Below, in pieces: positions 15,789 through 22,627 of a stretch of DNA of 23,648 bases. The notes beneath the pieces were generated by a model. The model ran no database searches. It was not told the DNA's origin and worked only from the letters and a program-made list of their open reading frames with translations. This DNA comes from JBBRDU01 sp038203615 (GTDB lineage: Bacteria; Verrucomicrobiota; Verrucomicrobiia; Chthoniobacterales; UBA10450). Position numbers and translations under genes: made by a program. Every line of letters starts with the position of its first letter. Position 1 is the stretch's first letter. The stretch covers positions 1 to 23,648 of the forward strand of contig JBBRDU010000043.1 in NCBI GenBank assembly GCA_038203615.1, given 5' to 3'.

Positions 15789-16982
15789 ATGAACATTCTC
15801 CATCTCGAGAGCAGCGGCAGTTGGGGCGGCCAGGAATATCGCACGTGTCTCGAGGTCAACTGGCTCAACGCCCACGGCCATCAGGCTTGGCTGATCTGCG
15901 ATCCGAAAAGCGAGGTCCTGCCGCGGGCCCGGGAACTGGGCGCGCGCGTGCTCGCGTTGGCCCTGCGGCGCCGGATCGATCCGATCGCCTCTTTTCGCAT
16001 CTGGTTCTTCTGCTGGCGCCACGAGATCGATCTGATCAAGACCTACAGCTCGAAAGATCACTGGCTCTGCCTGCCGCTGCACCTGGCCGGCCTCCCCGTC
16101 ACGCGGTCGCGCTGTATCACCGATCCGTTAGGCAGCAGGAGCCGCGGGTTTATTTATAAATACGGGTGCGCCAAAATTGTCGCCGACGCCAAGGTGATCA
16201 AACGCCAATTGGTGGAACAAAATGGAATTGCCCCGGAGAAGATCGAGGTCATCGGTTCGGCGGTCGATCTCCTGAAATTTTCGCCTAACCTCGATCCCAT
16301 GAAATTCCGCGAGGAGATGGGATTCTCCGCGGACACGCCGCTCATTGCCAATATCGGAATGATCCGTTCCGACAAAGGGCAGATGCGGCTGATGAAAGCA
16401 GCTCGGATTGTTCTGCAGCAGCGGCCAGAGGCCCGGTTCATTTTCGTGGGCCAGGGCACGGGTGATCGCTGGCGCGAGCAGCGGCTGCGCCAGGCCATCT
16501 ACGATGCTGGTCTCGAGAATAAAATCATCATGCTCGGTTACCGCTGGGACACCCCCGAAATTCTGGTGGCGGCGAACATGGTGGTCATTGCCTCTCTTTG
16601 CACGGAAGCCTCTCCCATTGTCCTGCGCGAAGCTTTTGCCACGGGCCGGCCCGTCATTGCAACGAAGGTGGGCGACATTCCTGAGATTGTGGAAGATGGC
16701 CAGAACGGACTGTTGGTGGAGCCGGGCGACAGTGACGCCCTGGCCGTCGCGATCCTGCGCTTTATTTCGGACGAGAAGCTGGCGGCGCATTGCGCGGCCA
16801 ACGCTTTGCGCTATGCGCGGGAGCACTTCGACTTCAACCAGATGATACGCGAAAAACTGGCCATCGATCTTGCCTTAAGCAGGCGGGATAAAGCAATGCC
16901 TGCCAGTTTGAGCGAGGGCGAGGGCGCGCCCGCTTCGGCCCTCTCCTCCCGCGCCAAAACCGAGCTGTTCTCAGCCGACTGA
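15789..16982 (+). CDS. Glycosyltransferase, GT4-type (GT-B fold)
   Basis: Probably transfers a sugar from an activated donor during envelope polysaccharide or lipopolysaccharide synthesis. The 397 residues open with MNILHLESSGSWGGQEY, an acceptor-domain start in which GG precedes the first helix. The C-terminal Rossmann domain begins near 184 (PLIANIGMIRSDKGQ) and carries the E-x7-E donor-site motif Glu273/Glu281 in CTEASPIVLREAFATG, followed by GRPVIATKVGDIPEIV. The last 30 residues are low-complexity. The donor and acceptor are unknown. The 3' end overlaps the convergent LOG-family gene by 12 bases. Confidence 0.9.
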   Translation: MNILHLESSGSWGGQEYRTCLEVNWLNAHGHQAWLICDPKSEVLPRARELGARVLALALRRRIDPIASFRIWFFCWRHEIDLIKTYSSKDHWLCLPLHLAGLPVTRSRCITDPLGSRSRGFIYKYGCAKIVADAKVIKRQLVEQNGIAPEKIEVIGSAVDLLKFSPNLDPMKFREEMGFSADTPLIANIGMIRSDKGQMRLMKAARIVLQQRPEARFIFVGQGTGDRWREQRLRQAIYDAGLENKIIMLGYRWDTPEILVAANMVVIASLCTEASPIVLREAFATGRPVIATKVGDIPEIVEDGQNGLLVEPGDSDALAVAILRFISDEKLAAHCAANALRYAREHFDFNQMIREKLAIDLALSRRDKAMPASLSEGEGAPASALSSRAKTELFSAD

Positions 16983-18044
16983 AGACAGGTTCACCGCGTC
17001 GATCAATTGCCGGAAGCGGCCGAAATCGCGACGGTACGGCTTCAGAACCAGGCGCGGCAGCTCCCCTATTTCCGGCTCGTTCTTCTCCTGGGAGAGGGCG
17101 CGGCTCTGCACAATTTCGCCTTCGCGCACGACGTCCGCGAATTTTTCGTTCAATTGCGCGACCGCCTGGTCGGATAACCGGCTCGTGATGCGGAGAACCA
17201 GCTGATCGCCGACCCAGCGAACGGAATGATAAATTTTGTAGAATTGAACGATTTCCTCGATCGCCTCCTCGACACTGTGACACAGCTTAAAGAGAGAGAA
17301 ATCCTCTGATGAGACGTAGCCGAGATTGTACATGTCATCGCGGACAAATTTCATCCACGTTTCCCAATAGGTCCCATCCGGCTGATCGAGCAACACCATC
17401 GGAATGATGCGCGCTTTTCCGGTCTGCATCAGGGTCAGGACCTCGAACCCTTCATCCATGGTGCCGAAGCCTCCCGGAAAAAGAGCCAGCGCGTGCGTTT
17501 CCTTCACGAAATTCAGTTTGCGAGTGAAAAAATAATTGAAGTTAATTAACTTCCCGTCGCCCTCGATGATTGGGTTGGCCCGTTGTTCGAAGGGCAGGCG
17601 GATGTTGAGCCCGAAACTGTGTTCCCGCCCGGCCCCTTTTTGCGCCGCGCCCATGATGCCGTCGCCGCCTCCGGTAATGACCATGAAATTATGTTTGATG
17701 ATTTCGCGCCCAAATTGCTCCGCCATCTGAAACGAAATCGCGTCCGGGGCGGTGCGCGCCGATCCAAAGACCGCGATCTTCCGGATGTTCGCGTATGGGG
17801 CAAAAACTTTGGCGGCGTAGCGCAGCTCTTTGAGTGATCGATTGAGCAGCTTCAGGTCGGCCACGCCCATCTGGTCGCGCCCGATCTTCAAGGCGGTCAC
17901 GATCATTTCTTCGATCAATTCCGGAGTCTTATCGACGCCCCAGTCGGCCACCAGTTGGCGCACCCGAGCGTCCCACTCGTCACCCAGAGTGGCGGAACGG
18001 CGCACCGCCTGGCTCTGAATTGTTCCTGCAGTAAAATCTTCCAC
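16971..18044 (-). CDS. LOG family protein (TIGR00730-like), long form
   Basis: Related to cytokinin-activating LOG enzymes and bacterial nucleoside 5'-monophosphate phosphoribohydrolases, which cleave the base from a nucleotide. The signature motifs GGGDGIMGAAQ (125-135) and PGGFGTMDE (190-198) are both intact. At 357 residues it is far longer than the 180-200-residue plain LOG proteins, with about 85 helical residues before the core and about 110 after it, so it is a long-form variant whose substrate I cannot name. The start is GTG at 18042-18044, with only a weak AGG thirteen bases upstream. It converges on, and overlaps by 12 bases, the glycosyltransferase gene. Confidence 0.9.
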   Translation of the reverse strand: MEDFTAGTIQSQAVRRSATLGDEWDARVRQLVADWGVDKTPELIEEMIVTALKIGRDQMGVADLKLLNRSLKELRYAAKVFAPYANIRKIAVFGSARTAPDAISFQMAEQFGREIIKHNFMVITGGGDGIMGAAQKGAGREHSFGLNIRLPFEQRANPIIEGDGKLINFNYFFTRKLNFVKETHALALFPGGFGTMDEGFEVLTLMQTGKARIIPMVLLDQPDGTYWETWMKFVRDDMYNLGYVSSEDFSLFKLCHSVEEAIEEIVQFYKIYHSVRWVGDQLVLRITSRLSDQAVAQLNEKFADVVREGEIVQSRALSQEKNEPEIGELPRLVLKPYRRDFGRFRQLIDAVNLSSVG

Positions 18045-18078
18045 ACTATTCTTTTAGCCTGAGTTCTGCCCAGCGCAC

Positions 18079-18102
18079 AGGACTTTTGTGAGCTCGAGTC
18101 CT
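18079..18102. repeat. Short inverted repeat upstream of the LOG gene
   Basis: AGGACT at 18079-18084 and AGTCCT at 18097-18102 are exact complements around 12 bases containing GAGCTC. It lies in the 88-bp spacer between the hydrolase stop and the LOG gene start. It could be a hairpin at the end of the hydrolase transcript or an operator-like site; there is no T-run. Confidence 0.3.
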
Positions 18103-18132
18103 ACATCTTCAGGCATCGATGGGCGCCACACC

Positions 18133-19005
18133 CTATTCCGTAGCCATCAAATCGCGCAGAATTTCTCCCATGTGGCGAATGGGCAAAGAGTAGTGACCGG
18201 CCGCTTCGACGTAGCGCGCGGTGCAGTGACGAAGACGGCTGGCCACCTCCTCGGCAATGCCGATTGAGAAACTGCGATCCTTCGTTCCATGCCAGAGCCG
18301 CACGGGCACGGAGATTTCTTCGAGAGCGAAGCCCCAGGCATCGGCGTAGATTCGCGCGTCGGCCATCACGCCATCGGCCGAGCCACGCCAGGCTCGACGC
18401 TGACTTTCGAAACAGGCCTCAAAGGCGGCCGAGTCCCGCAGACTCGAGGCATCCACCGGCTGCAGAAGTTTCAAAAGAAGGGGACGAAAACGAAGCGGCA
18501 GCCGGACACAGGCGAACGGGCGCACCGCGTGGAAGCAAGCCCGAAGCAGCTCCGGTTGCTTGTGATAAAGCGTGAGCATCCAGCGATACAAGGGAAGCAG
18601 GCCGGCTTGGTCGCGCAGTTCTCGAATGGGCGGCGCGCCGCTGACGACGGCGATGGCCGCGATGCGTTCCGGCAATTTCCACGCGCTGACGTAGGCATAA
18701 GGCGCGCCGCCGGAGATGGCGAGGATGCGAAATCGATCCAGCCCGAGATGATCAGCCAAAGCGCGCAACACGGGAGGCCAGTCGAGCAACTTGCGTTCGC
18801 GCGGAAGATCGGATCGGCTGATGCCCGGCCGATCGGGCGAAATGATGCGAACCCCGAGCTCACGCGCCGCTGTGTCGGTCAACTCAGCCATAGTGCGTGA
18901 ACTGGGCCAGCCGTGACAAAACACGACCGGGCGTCCCCGAGGATCGCCATATTCCTGAAAGGCAATCGCGCCCTGTTCCAATCGTAGAATTGTTTCGCCG
19001 TTCAT
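18133..19005 (-). CDS. Alpha/beta hydrolase
   Basis: Alpha/beta-hydrolase-fold enzyme, 290 residues from the ATG at 19003-19005. The frame can be extended to a TTG at 19071, but that part crosses an inverted repeat. Visible are the oxyanion-loop HGW (31-33), the nucleophile elbow AISGGAPYA with Ser98, the acid in RLWHGTKDRS and the catalytic His in EAAGHYSLPI near the C-terminus. A helical cap domain of about 100 residues lies between. The substrate is unknown; esterases, lactonases and C-C hydrolases share this layout. It is divergent from the ergothioneine operon and shares its 109-bp upstream spacer, so the two may be co-regulated. Confidence 0.88.
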   Translation of the reverse strand: MNGETILRLEQGAIAFQEYGDPRGRPVVFCHGWPSSRTMAELTDTAARELGVRIISPDRPGISRSDLPRERKLLDWPPVLRALADHLGLDRFRILAISGGAPYAYVSAWKLPERIAAIAVVSGAPPIRELRDQAGLLPLYRWMLTLYHKQPELLRACFHAVRPFACVRLPLRFRPLLLKLLQPVDASSLRDSAAFEACFESQRRAWRGSADGVMADARIYADAWGFALEEISVPVRLWHGTKDRSFSIGIAEEVASRLRHCTARYVEAAGHYSLPIRHMGEILRDLMATE

Positions 19006-19015
19006 CTTTATTACT

Positions 19016-19039
19016 GAATCCGGACAACGCTCCGGAATC
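19016..19039. repeat. Inverted repeat before the hydrolase gene
   Basis: GAATCCGGA at 19016-19024 and TCCGGAATC at 19031-19039 pair at eight of nine positions around CAACGC. It lies ten bases upstream of the chosen hydrolase start, so a hairpin here could affect its translation. Confidence 0.45.
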
Positions 19040-19077
19040 CTGACGTTGCAACCAAACAATCCCTCATCCAAAGTATG

Positions 19078-19107
19078 ATACGAACGTTTCGCTCGACCCG
19101 TTCGTAT
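19078..19107. promoter_or_regulatory. Candidate operator in the divergent hydrolase/egt spacer
   Basis: A perfect 9-bp inverted repeat, ATACGAACG (19078-19086) and CGTTCGTAT (19099-19107), with 12 bases between. It ends only seven bases before the ATG of the first operon gene. A TATTAA at 19105-19110 and the lack of a Shine-Dalgarno suggest that the first gene might have a very short leader. The position would suit a dimeric repressor acting on both directions; no regulator gene is seen next to it. Confidence 0.5.
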
Positions 19108-19114
19108 TAATCAT

Positions 19115-19516
19115 ATGGACGAATACTCACAAGCCGGCGCCGGGAAAATTTCGGTGCACGGAAACGGGTTCGGGGCAGCTACGCCCGAACAAGTGGAAAA
19201 ACGCGCACGCGAGATTGCCATGATTGGCGAGCGCGATCCCAACGATTTCACCGATGCTGATTGGGACCAGGCTCGGCAGGAGCTGCTCGGCGCCACCATG
19301 CCGACACCGGCCGAGGAAACAAAGGAGAGCGCCAATTTGCAGGACGACTGGGAAATCACGGACAACGATTCAGGCCATCGCACCCCCCGCTCCGGTGAGA
19401 GCGAGGACAAATCGCTCGGTGAGCAGCTCGTGGCCGGCGGAGTCGAAGAGGCCACTCATGATCAAATGCTCGAGGCCCGCCGGGAGGAACTGGAGCAGGA
19501 AGGCCGATCGAATTGA
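19115..19516 (+). CDS. Small acidic protein, DUF2934-like
   Basis: Function unknown. A 133-residue, strongly hydrophilic and acidic protein with no signal peptide or membrane helix. Residues about 25-60 (EQVEKRAREIAM, then DFTDADWDQARQELLG) resemble the short helical DUF2934 module, in which an R-A-x-x-I/L helix is followed by a D-W/H-W-x-x-A-E/R-x-E-L stretch. The second half is disordered-looking (Ser/Glu/Asp-rich) and ends in a charged helix (DQMLEARREELEQEG). It starts at an ATG seven bases after the inverted repeat and overlaps the egtB start by four bases, so it is the first gene of the operon and should be translated in step with EgtB. Confidence 0.72.
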   Translation: MDEYSQAGAGKISVHGNGFGAATPEQVEKRAREIAMIGERDPNDFTDADWDQARQELLGATMPTPAEETKESANLQDDWEITDNDSGHRTPRSGESEDKSLGEQLVAGGVEEATHDQMLEARREELEQEGRSN

Positions 19517-20847
19517 TTCCAAGCGCGGTCGCACCCATCAAGGAACCTTCGGCCGCGCCCTTTCGCGGGAGCGAAGCGCCGTCGCGTGCGCAGGCATTGT
19601 TGCAACGTTTTCGGCAGGTGCGGAACTTTACGACCGAACTGTGCGCAGACCTGGCCCCGGAAGATTGCGTAGTCCAGTCGATGCCCGATGTCAGTCCCGC
19701 CAAGTGGCACATGGCGCATACGACCTGGTTCTTCGAGACCTTCGTCGTCAGGAAGTGGGTGGCCGGTTATGAGTCCGAGGTTCCGCAGTACGCTTACCTC
19801 TTTAATTCCTATTACAACGCGGCGGGCGATATGCACCGGCGCGATCTGCGCGGCCTCATCTCGCGCCCGACCGTCGAGGAAACGCACCGTTATCGCGCCT
19901 CCATTGACGGACACGTGGCCGATCTCCTTTCGGGTGCGGACGATGACCTCCTGACCGAGCTGGAGCCGCTTCTCATTCTCGGCACGCATCACGAGCAACA
20001 GCATCAGGAATTGCTCGTGACCGACATCAAGCACGTTTTCGCGCAGAATCCGCTTTATCCGATCTTTCGCGAGCGCCGGAAAGATGAGGCCCGCCGGCGC
20101 GAACCAGGTCCGATTCATTTCGTGGATTTCGACGAGACCATCGCCAACATCGGCCACGAAGGAACCGATTTTTCCTACGATAACGAAGGGCCGCGGCATC
20201 GTGCCTTGATCCTGCCGTTTTCACTCGCGTCACGACCTGTCACCAACGGCGAGTATCTTGAGTTTATCGAGGCCGGCGGTTATGCCCGCGCTGAATACTG
20301 GCTTTCTCTGGGCTGGACGACCGTCAACGAGCAGCGTTGGAACGCGCCACTCTACTGGTCGAAGAAAGATGGCCAATGGTGGAATTTCACGTTGTCCGGT
20401 TTCCGCCCGGTGGACGAAGCGGAACCGGTCACGCATGTGAGCTATTTCGAGGCGGACGCTTACGCGAACTGGGCGGGCGCGCGGTTGCCGACGGAATTTG
20501 AATGGGAGCACGCGGCCGCCGCCCCGGCGACGGACAGCCATTTCGTGGAGGCCGGCGCTTTCCACCCCCAACCGGCCTCCGCCCCATCTGCTCCTCAATC
20601 GCTCGTGCAAATGTTCGGAGACGTTTGGGAATGGACCCGCAGCTCGTATTCGCCCTACCCGGGATACCGCGCGGCGCCCGGCGCGCTCGGCGAATACAAT
20701 GGCAAGTTTATGTGCAACCAATACGTGTTGCGCGGCGGCTCCTGCGCCACCTCCCGCACCCATATCCGGCGGACTTACCGCAATTTCTTCCAACCGGAAA
20801 AACGCTGGCAGTTCACCGGAATTCGTCTCGCCCAGGATCGCTCATGA
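19513..20847 (+). CDS. egtB: Ergothioneine biosynthesis protein EgtB
   Basis: Iron-dependent sulfoxide synthase that joins hercynine to a thiol (gamma-glutamylcysteine or cysteine) using oxygen. The 444 residues comprise an N-terminal DinB-like domain with iron ligands in SPAKWHMAHTTWFFE (His66/His69 region) and HHEQQHQELL (His160, His164), and a C-terminal formylglycine-generating-enzyme-like domain (about 215-440: PVTNGEYLEF, RLPTEFEWEHAA, FGDVWEWT, LRGGSCAT). The start is a TTG overlapping the previous stop (TTGA); the next Met is residue 57, inside the conserved QSMPD, so no ATG start fits. The stop overlaps the egtD start (ATGA). The thiol used cannot be read from this sequence by eye. 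Confidence 0.95.
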   Translation: MIPSAVAPIKEPSAAPFRGSEAPSRAQALLQRFRQVRNFTTELCADLAPEDCVVQSMPDVSPAKWHMAHTTWFFETFVVRKWVAGYESEVPQYAYLFNSYYNAAGDMHRRDLRGLISRPTVEETHRYRASIDGHVADLLSGADDDLLTELEPLLILGTHHEQQHQELLVTDIKHVFAQNPLYPIFRERRKDEARRREPGPIHFVDFDETIANIGHEGTDFSYDNEGPRHRALILPFSLASRPVTNGEYLEFIEAGGYARAEYWLSLGWTTVNEQRWNAPLYWSKKDGQWWNFTLSGFRPVDEAEPVTHVSYFEADAYANWAGARLPTEFEWEHAAAAPATDSHFVEAGAFHPQPASAPSAPQSLVQMFGDVWEWTRSSYSPYPGYRAAPGALGEYNGKFMCNQYVLRGGSCATSRTHIRRTYRNFFQPEKRWQFTGIRLAQDRS

Positions 20848-21818
20848 ACGATCAGACAGCGCGGGTCTCGGTTCTCGACCTGGAACCGGGCAAATCGGAA
20901 TTCCTGACCGAGGTCATGGCCGGATTATCGGGCCAGGCGCGCACCTTGCCCTGTAAGTTTTTCTACGATAAAGCCGGCGCTGAGCTCTTCCAGAAGATCT
21001 GCGAATTGCCCGAGTATTATATTACCCGCACGGAATTGCAGATCCTGCAGGAACACGGTGGGGACATGGCATCGCATCTCGGCCCGGGGATCGAGTTGAT
21101 CGGGTTGGGGACGGGCGCGGGGACGAAAACGCGGATTCTAATCGAACGATTGAAGAATCCGGCCGTCTATGTGCCCGTCGATATCTCGAGTGCCCAGCTA
21201 AACCAATCCACCACCCTGTTTCGCCAGCTTTTCCCTGGACTGGAAATCCTGGCCGTCTGTGCCGATTACCTGCAGCCTTTTCGGCTCCCCTCCCCGAGCC
21301 ATCGAGCCACCCGCAAAGTGGTCTATTTCCCTGGCTCAACCATCGGAAATTTCGAGCCCGACGCGGCTCTCGCCTTCCTCCATCGCATCGCCGCTCATTG
21401 CCAGGCGGGAGGCGGCCTTCTCATCGGCGTGGATTTGCAGAAGGATCACCAGATCCTCGAGCAAGCCTATAACGACAGCCAGAGCGTCACGGCCAACTTT
21501 AATTTGAACCTGTTGGTCCGGGCCAACCGCGAGTTGCACGCCAACTTCGACCTGAGCGCCTGGAAACACCGGGCCATTTACGACCCAGCCGCCGGCCGGA
21601 TCGAAATGAACCTGGTGAGCCAGCGCGATCAAGCCGTTCAGATCGACGACCATCACTTTGCTTTCGAAGCCGGGGAAAAGATCATCACGGAATATTCCTA
21701 TAAACATACCCGCGAAGGTTTCGCCAACCTGGCGCGGGCGGCTGGATTTGAACTCGACAAAATCTGGACGGACGACAGAAATCTCTTCGGTGTCTTCTAT
21801 TTTACGCTGCCCTCCTAG
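20844..21818 (+). CDS. egtD: L-histidine N-alpha-methyltransferase EgtD
   Basis: Transfers three methyl groups from S-adenosylmethionine to the alpha-amino group of histidine, giving hercynine, the first step to ergothioneine. From the ATG at 20844 the protein has 324 residues (family about 320); the frame is open further upstream but that lies inside egtB. Visible are the N-terminal LPCKFFYDKAGAELFQKI and LPEYYITRTE, the SAM-binding stretch ELIGLGTGAGTKTR (84-97), PVDISSAQL, the histidine-side motif FNLNLLVRANREL and IEMNLVS near the C-terminus. The ATGA overlap with egtB points to translational coupling. Confidence 0.96.
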   Translation: MNDQTARVSVLDLEPGKSEFLTEVMAGLSGQARTLPCKFFYDKAGAELFQKICELPEYYITRTELQILQEHGGDMASHLGPGIELIGLGTGAGTKTRILIERLKNPAVYVPVDISSAQLNQSTTLFRQLFPGLEILAVCADYLQPFRLPSPSHRATRKVVYFPGSTIGNFEPDAALAFLHRIAAHCQAGGGLLIGVDLQKDHQILEQAYNDSQSVTANFNLNLLVRANRELHANFDLSAWKHRAIYDPAAGRIEMNLVSQRDQAVQIDDHHFAFEAGEKIITEYSYKHTREGFANLARAAGFELDKIWTDDRNLFGVFYFTLPS

Positions 21819-21847
21819 GGAAAATTTTTCCCAGAACCCACCGGTGG
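21818..21847. repeat. Two palindromes after egtD
   Basis: GGGAAAA-T-TTTTCCC at 21818-21832 begins on the last base of the egtD stop and CCACCGGTGG at 21838-21847 follows. Both are perfect. They lie in the only sizeable gap (65 bp) within the operon, between synthesis and transport genes. They could be a partial terminator, a processing site or a protein-binding site. Confidence 0.45.
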
Positions 21848-21883
21848 CCGGGCTCGTCCTGTTCAATCCTCCCTCGCGATGAA

Positions 21884-22627
21884 ATGAGCGCACTCGTTAG
21901 TCTTTCGGAGGTCAGCAAGCGCTACCACGGCGCGTCCGCCCTGCAGCCGACCGCGCTCGCTCTTCCACGGGGCGAGACCACCGTGCTGATCGGTCCGAGC
22001 GGCTGCGGCAAATCCACTCTCCTTCGTTTAATCATTGGATTAATCGAGCCGGATCGCGGCCGAATCGAATTCGATGGTCAGGAAGTCGGCCCGGGCACGG
22101 TCGAACATTTGAGACATCGCATCGGCTACGTCATCCAGGAGGGCGGCTTGTTTCCACATCTGACCGCTCGAGAGAACGTGGCGCTGATGGCCAGGCACCT
22201 CGGCAAGTCCGAGAGCGAAGTGGAGTCGCGCCTCAGAGAATTGTGCGACCTGACGAGGTTCCCGGAAAGCGCGCTCCATCGTTATCCGGTCGAGCTCTCC
22301 GGCGGACAACGTCAACGCGTCAGCCTCATGCGCGCGCTCGTGCTTTCTCCCGAGTTGCTCCTGCTCGACGAACCGTTAGGCGCGCTCGACCCGCTCGTGC
22401 GGGCATCTTTACAAAAAGATCTGAAGGAAATCTTTCGCCATCTGGGGCAGACCGCCCTGCTCGTGACTCACGATCTCCCGGAAGCCGCCTATTTCGGAGA
22501 CACGATTGTCCTGATGAACGAGGGCCGAATTGTCCAACAAGGGTCCATCGCTGATCTGAAAGACCGGCCGGCCACTCCTTTCGTCACCGAATTCATCAAC
22601 GCGCAGCGCACCCTCGCTTTCGCATGA
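21884..22627 (+). CDS. Osmoprotectant/quaternary-amine-type ABC transporter ATPase (EgtV-like candidate)
   Basis: Cytoplasmic ATPase that powers an ABC transporter, 247 residues. All motifs are intact: Walker A GPSGCGKST (37-45), Q-loop VIQEGGLFP (83-91), signature LSGGQ (138-142), Walker B LLLLDEP (158-164), D-loop GALDP and switch His196. The overall sequence, including ENVALMARHLG and the LQKDLKEI helix, is of the OpuCA/ProV type that serves glycine betaine, choline and related compounds; it lacks the C-terminal CBS domains present in some of these proteins. It follows egtD by 65 bases and overlaps the next gene by four (ATGA). Ergothioneine is a betaine and EgtV of the EgtUV importer belongs to this group, so an ergothioneine role is likely but inferred. 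No good Shine-Dalgarno is visible. Confidence 0.93.
   Translation: MSALVSLSEVSKRYHGASALQPTALALPRGETTVLIGPSGCGKSTLLRLIIGLIEPDRGRIEFDGQEVGPGTVEHLRHRIGYVIQEGGLFPHLTARENVALMARHLGKSESEVESRLRELCDLTRFPESALHRYPVELSGGQRQRVSLMRALVLSPELLLLDEPLGALDPLVRASLQKDLKEIFRHLGQTALLVTHDLPEAAYFGDTIVLMNEGRIVQQGSIADLKDRPATPFVTEFINAQRTLAFA

Noticed and set aside
19006..19071. TTG start extending the alpha/beta hydrolase by 22 residues
   Set aside because: The extension crosses an inverted repeat and has no signal or domain; the ATG at 19003-19005 is better.
20502..20843. Upstream extension of egtD inside egtB
   Set aside because: The extra 114 codons are out-of-frame egtB; the ATG at 20844 with the ATGA overlap gives the family length.
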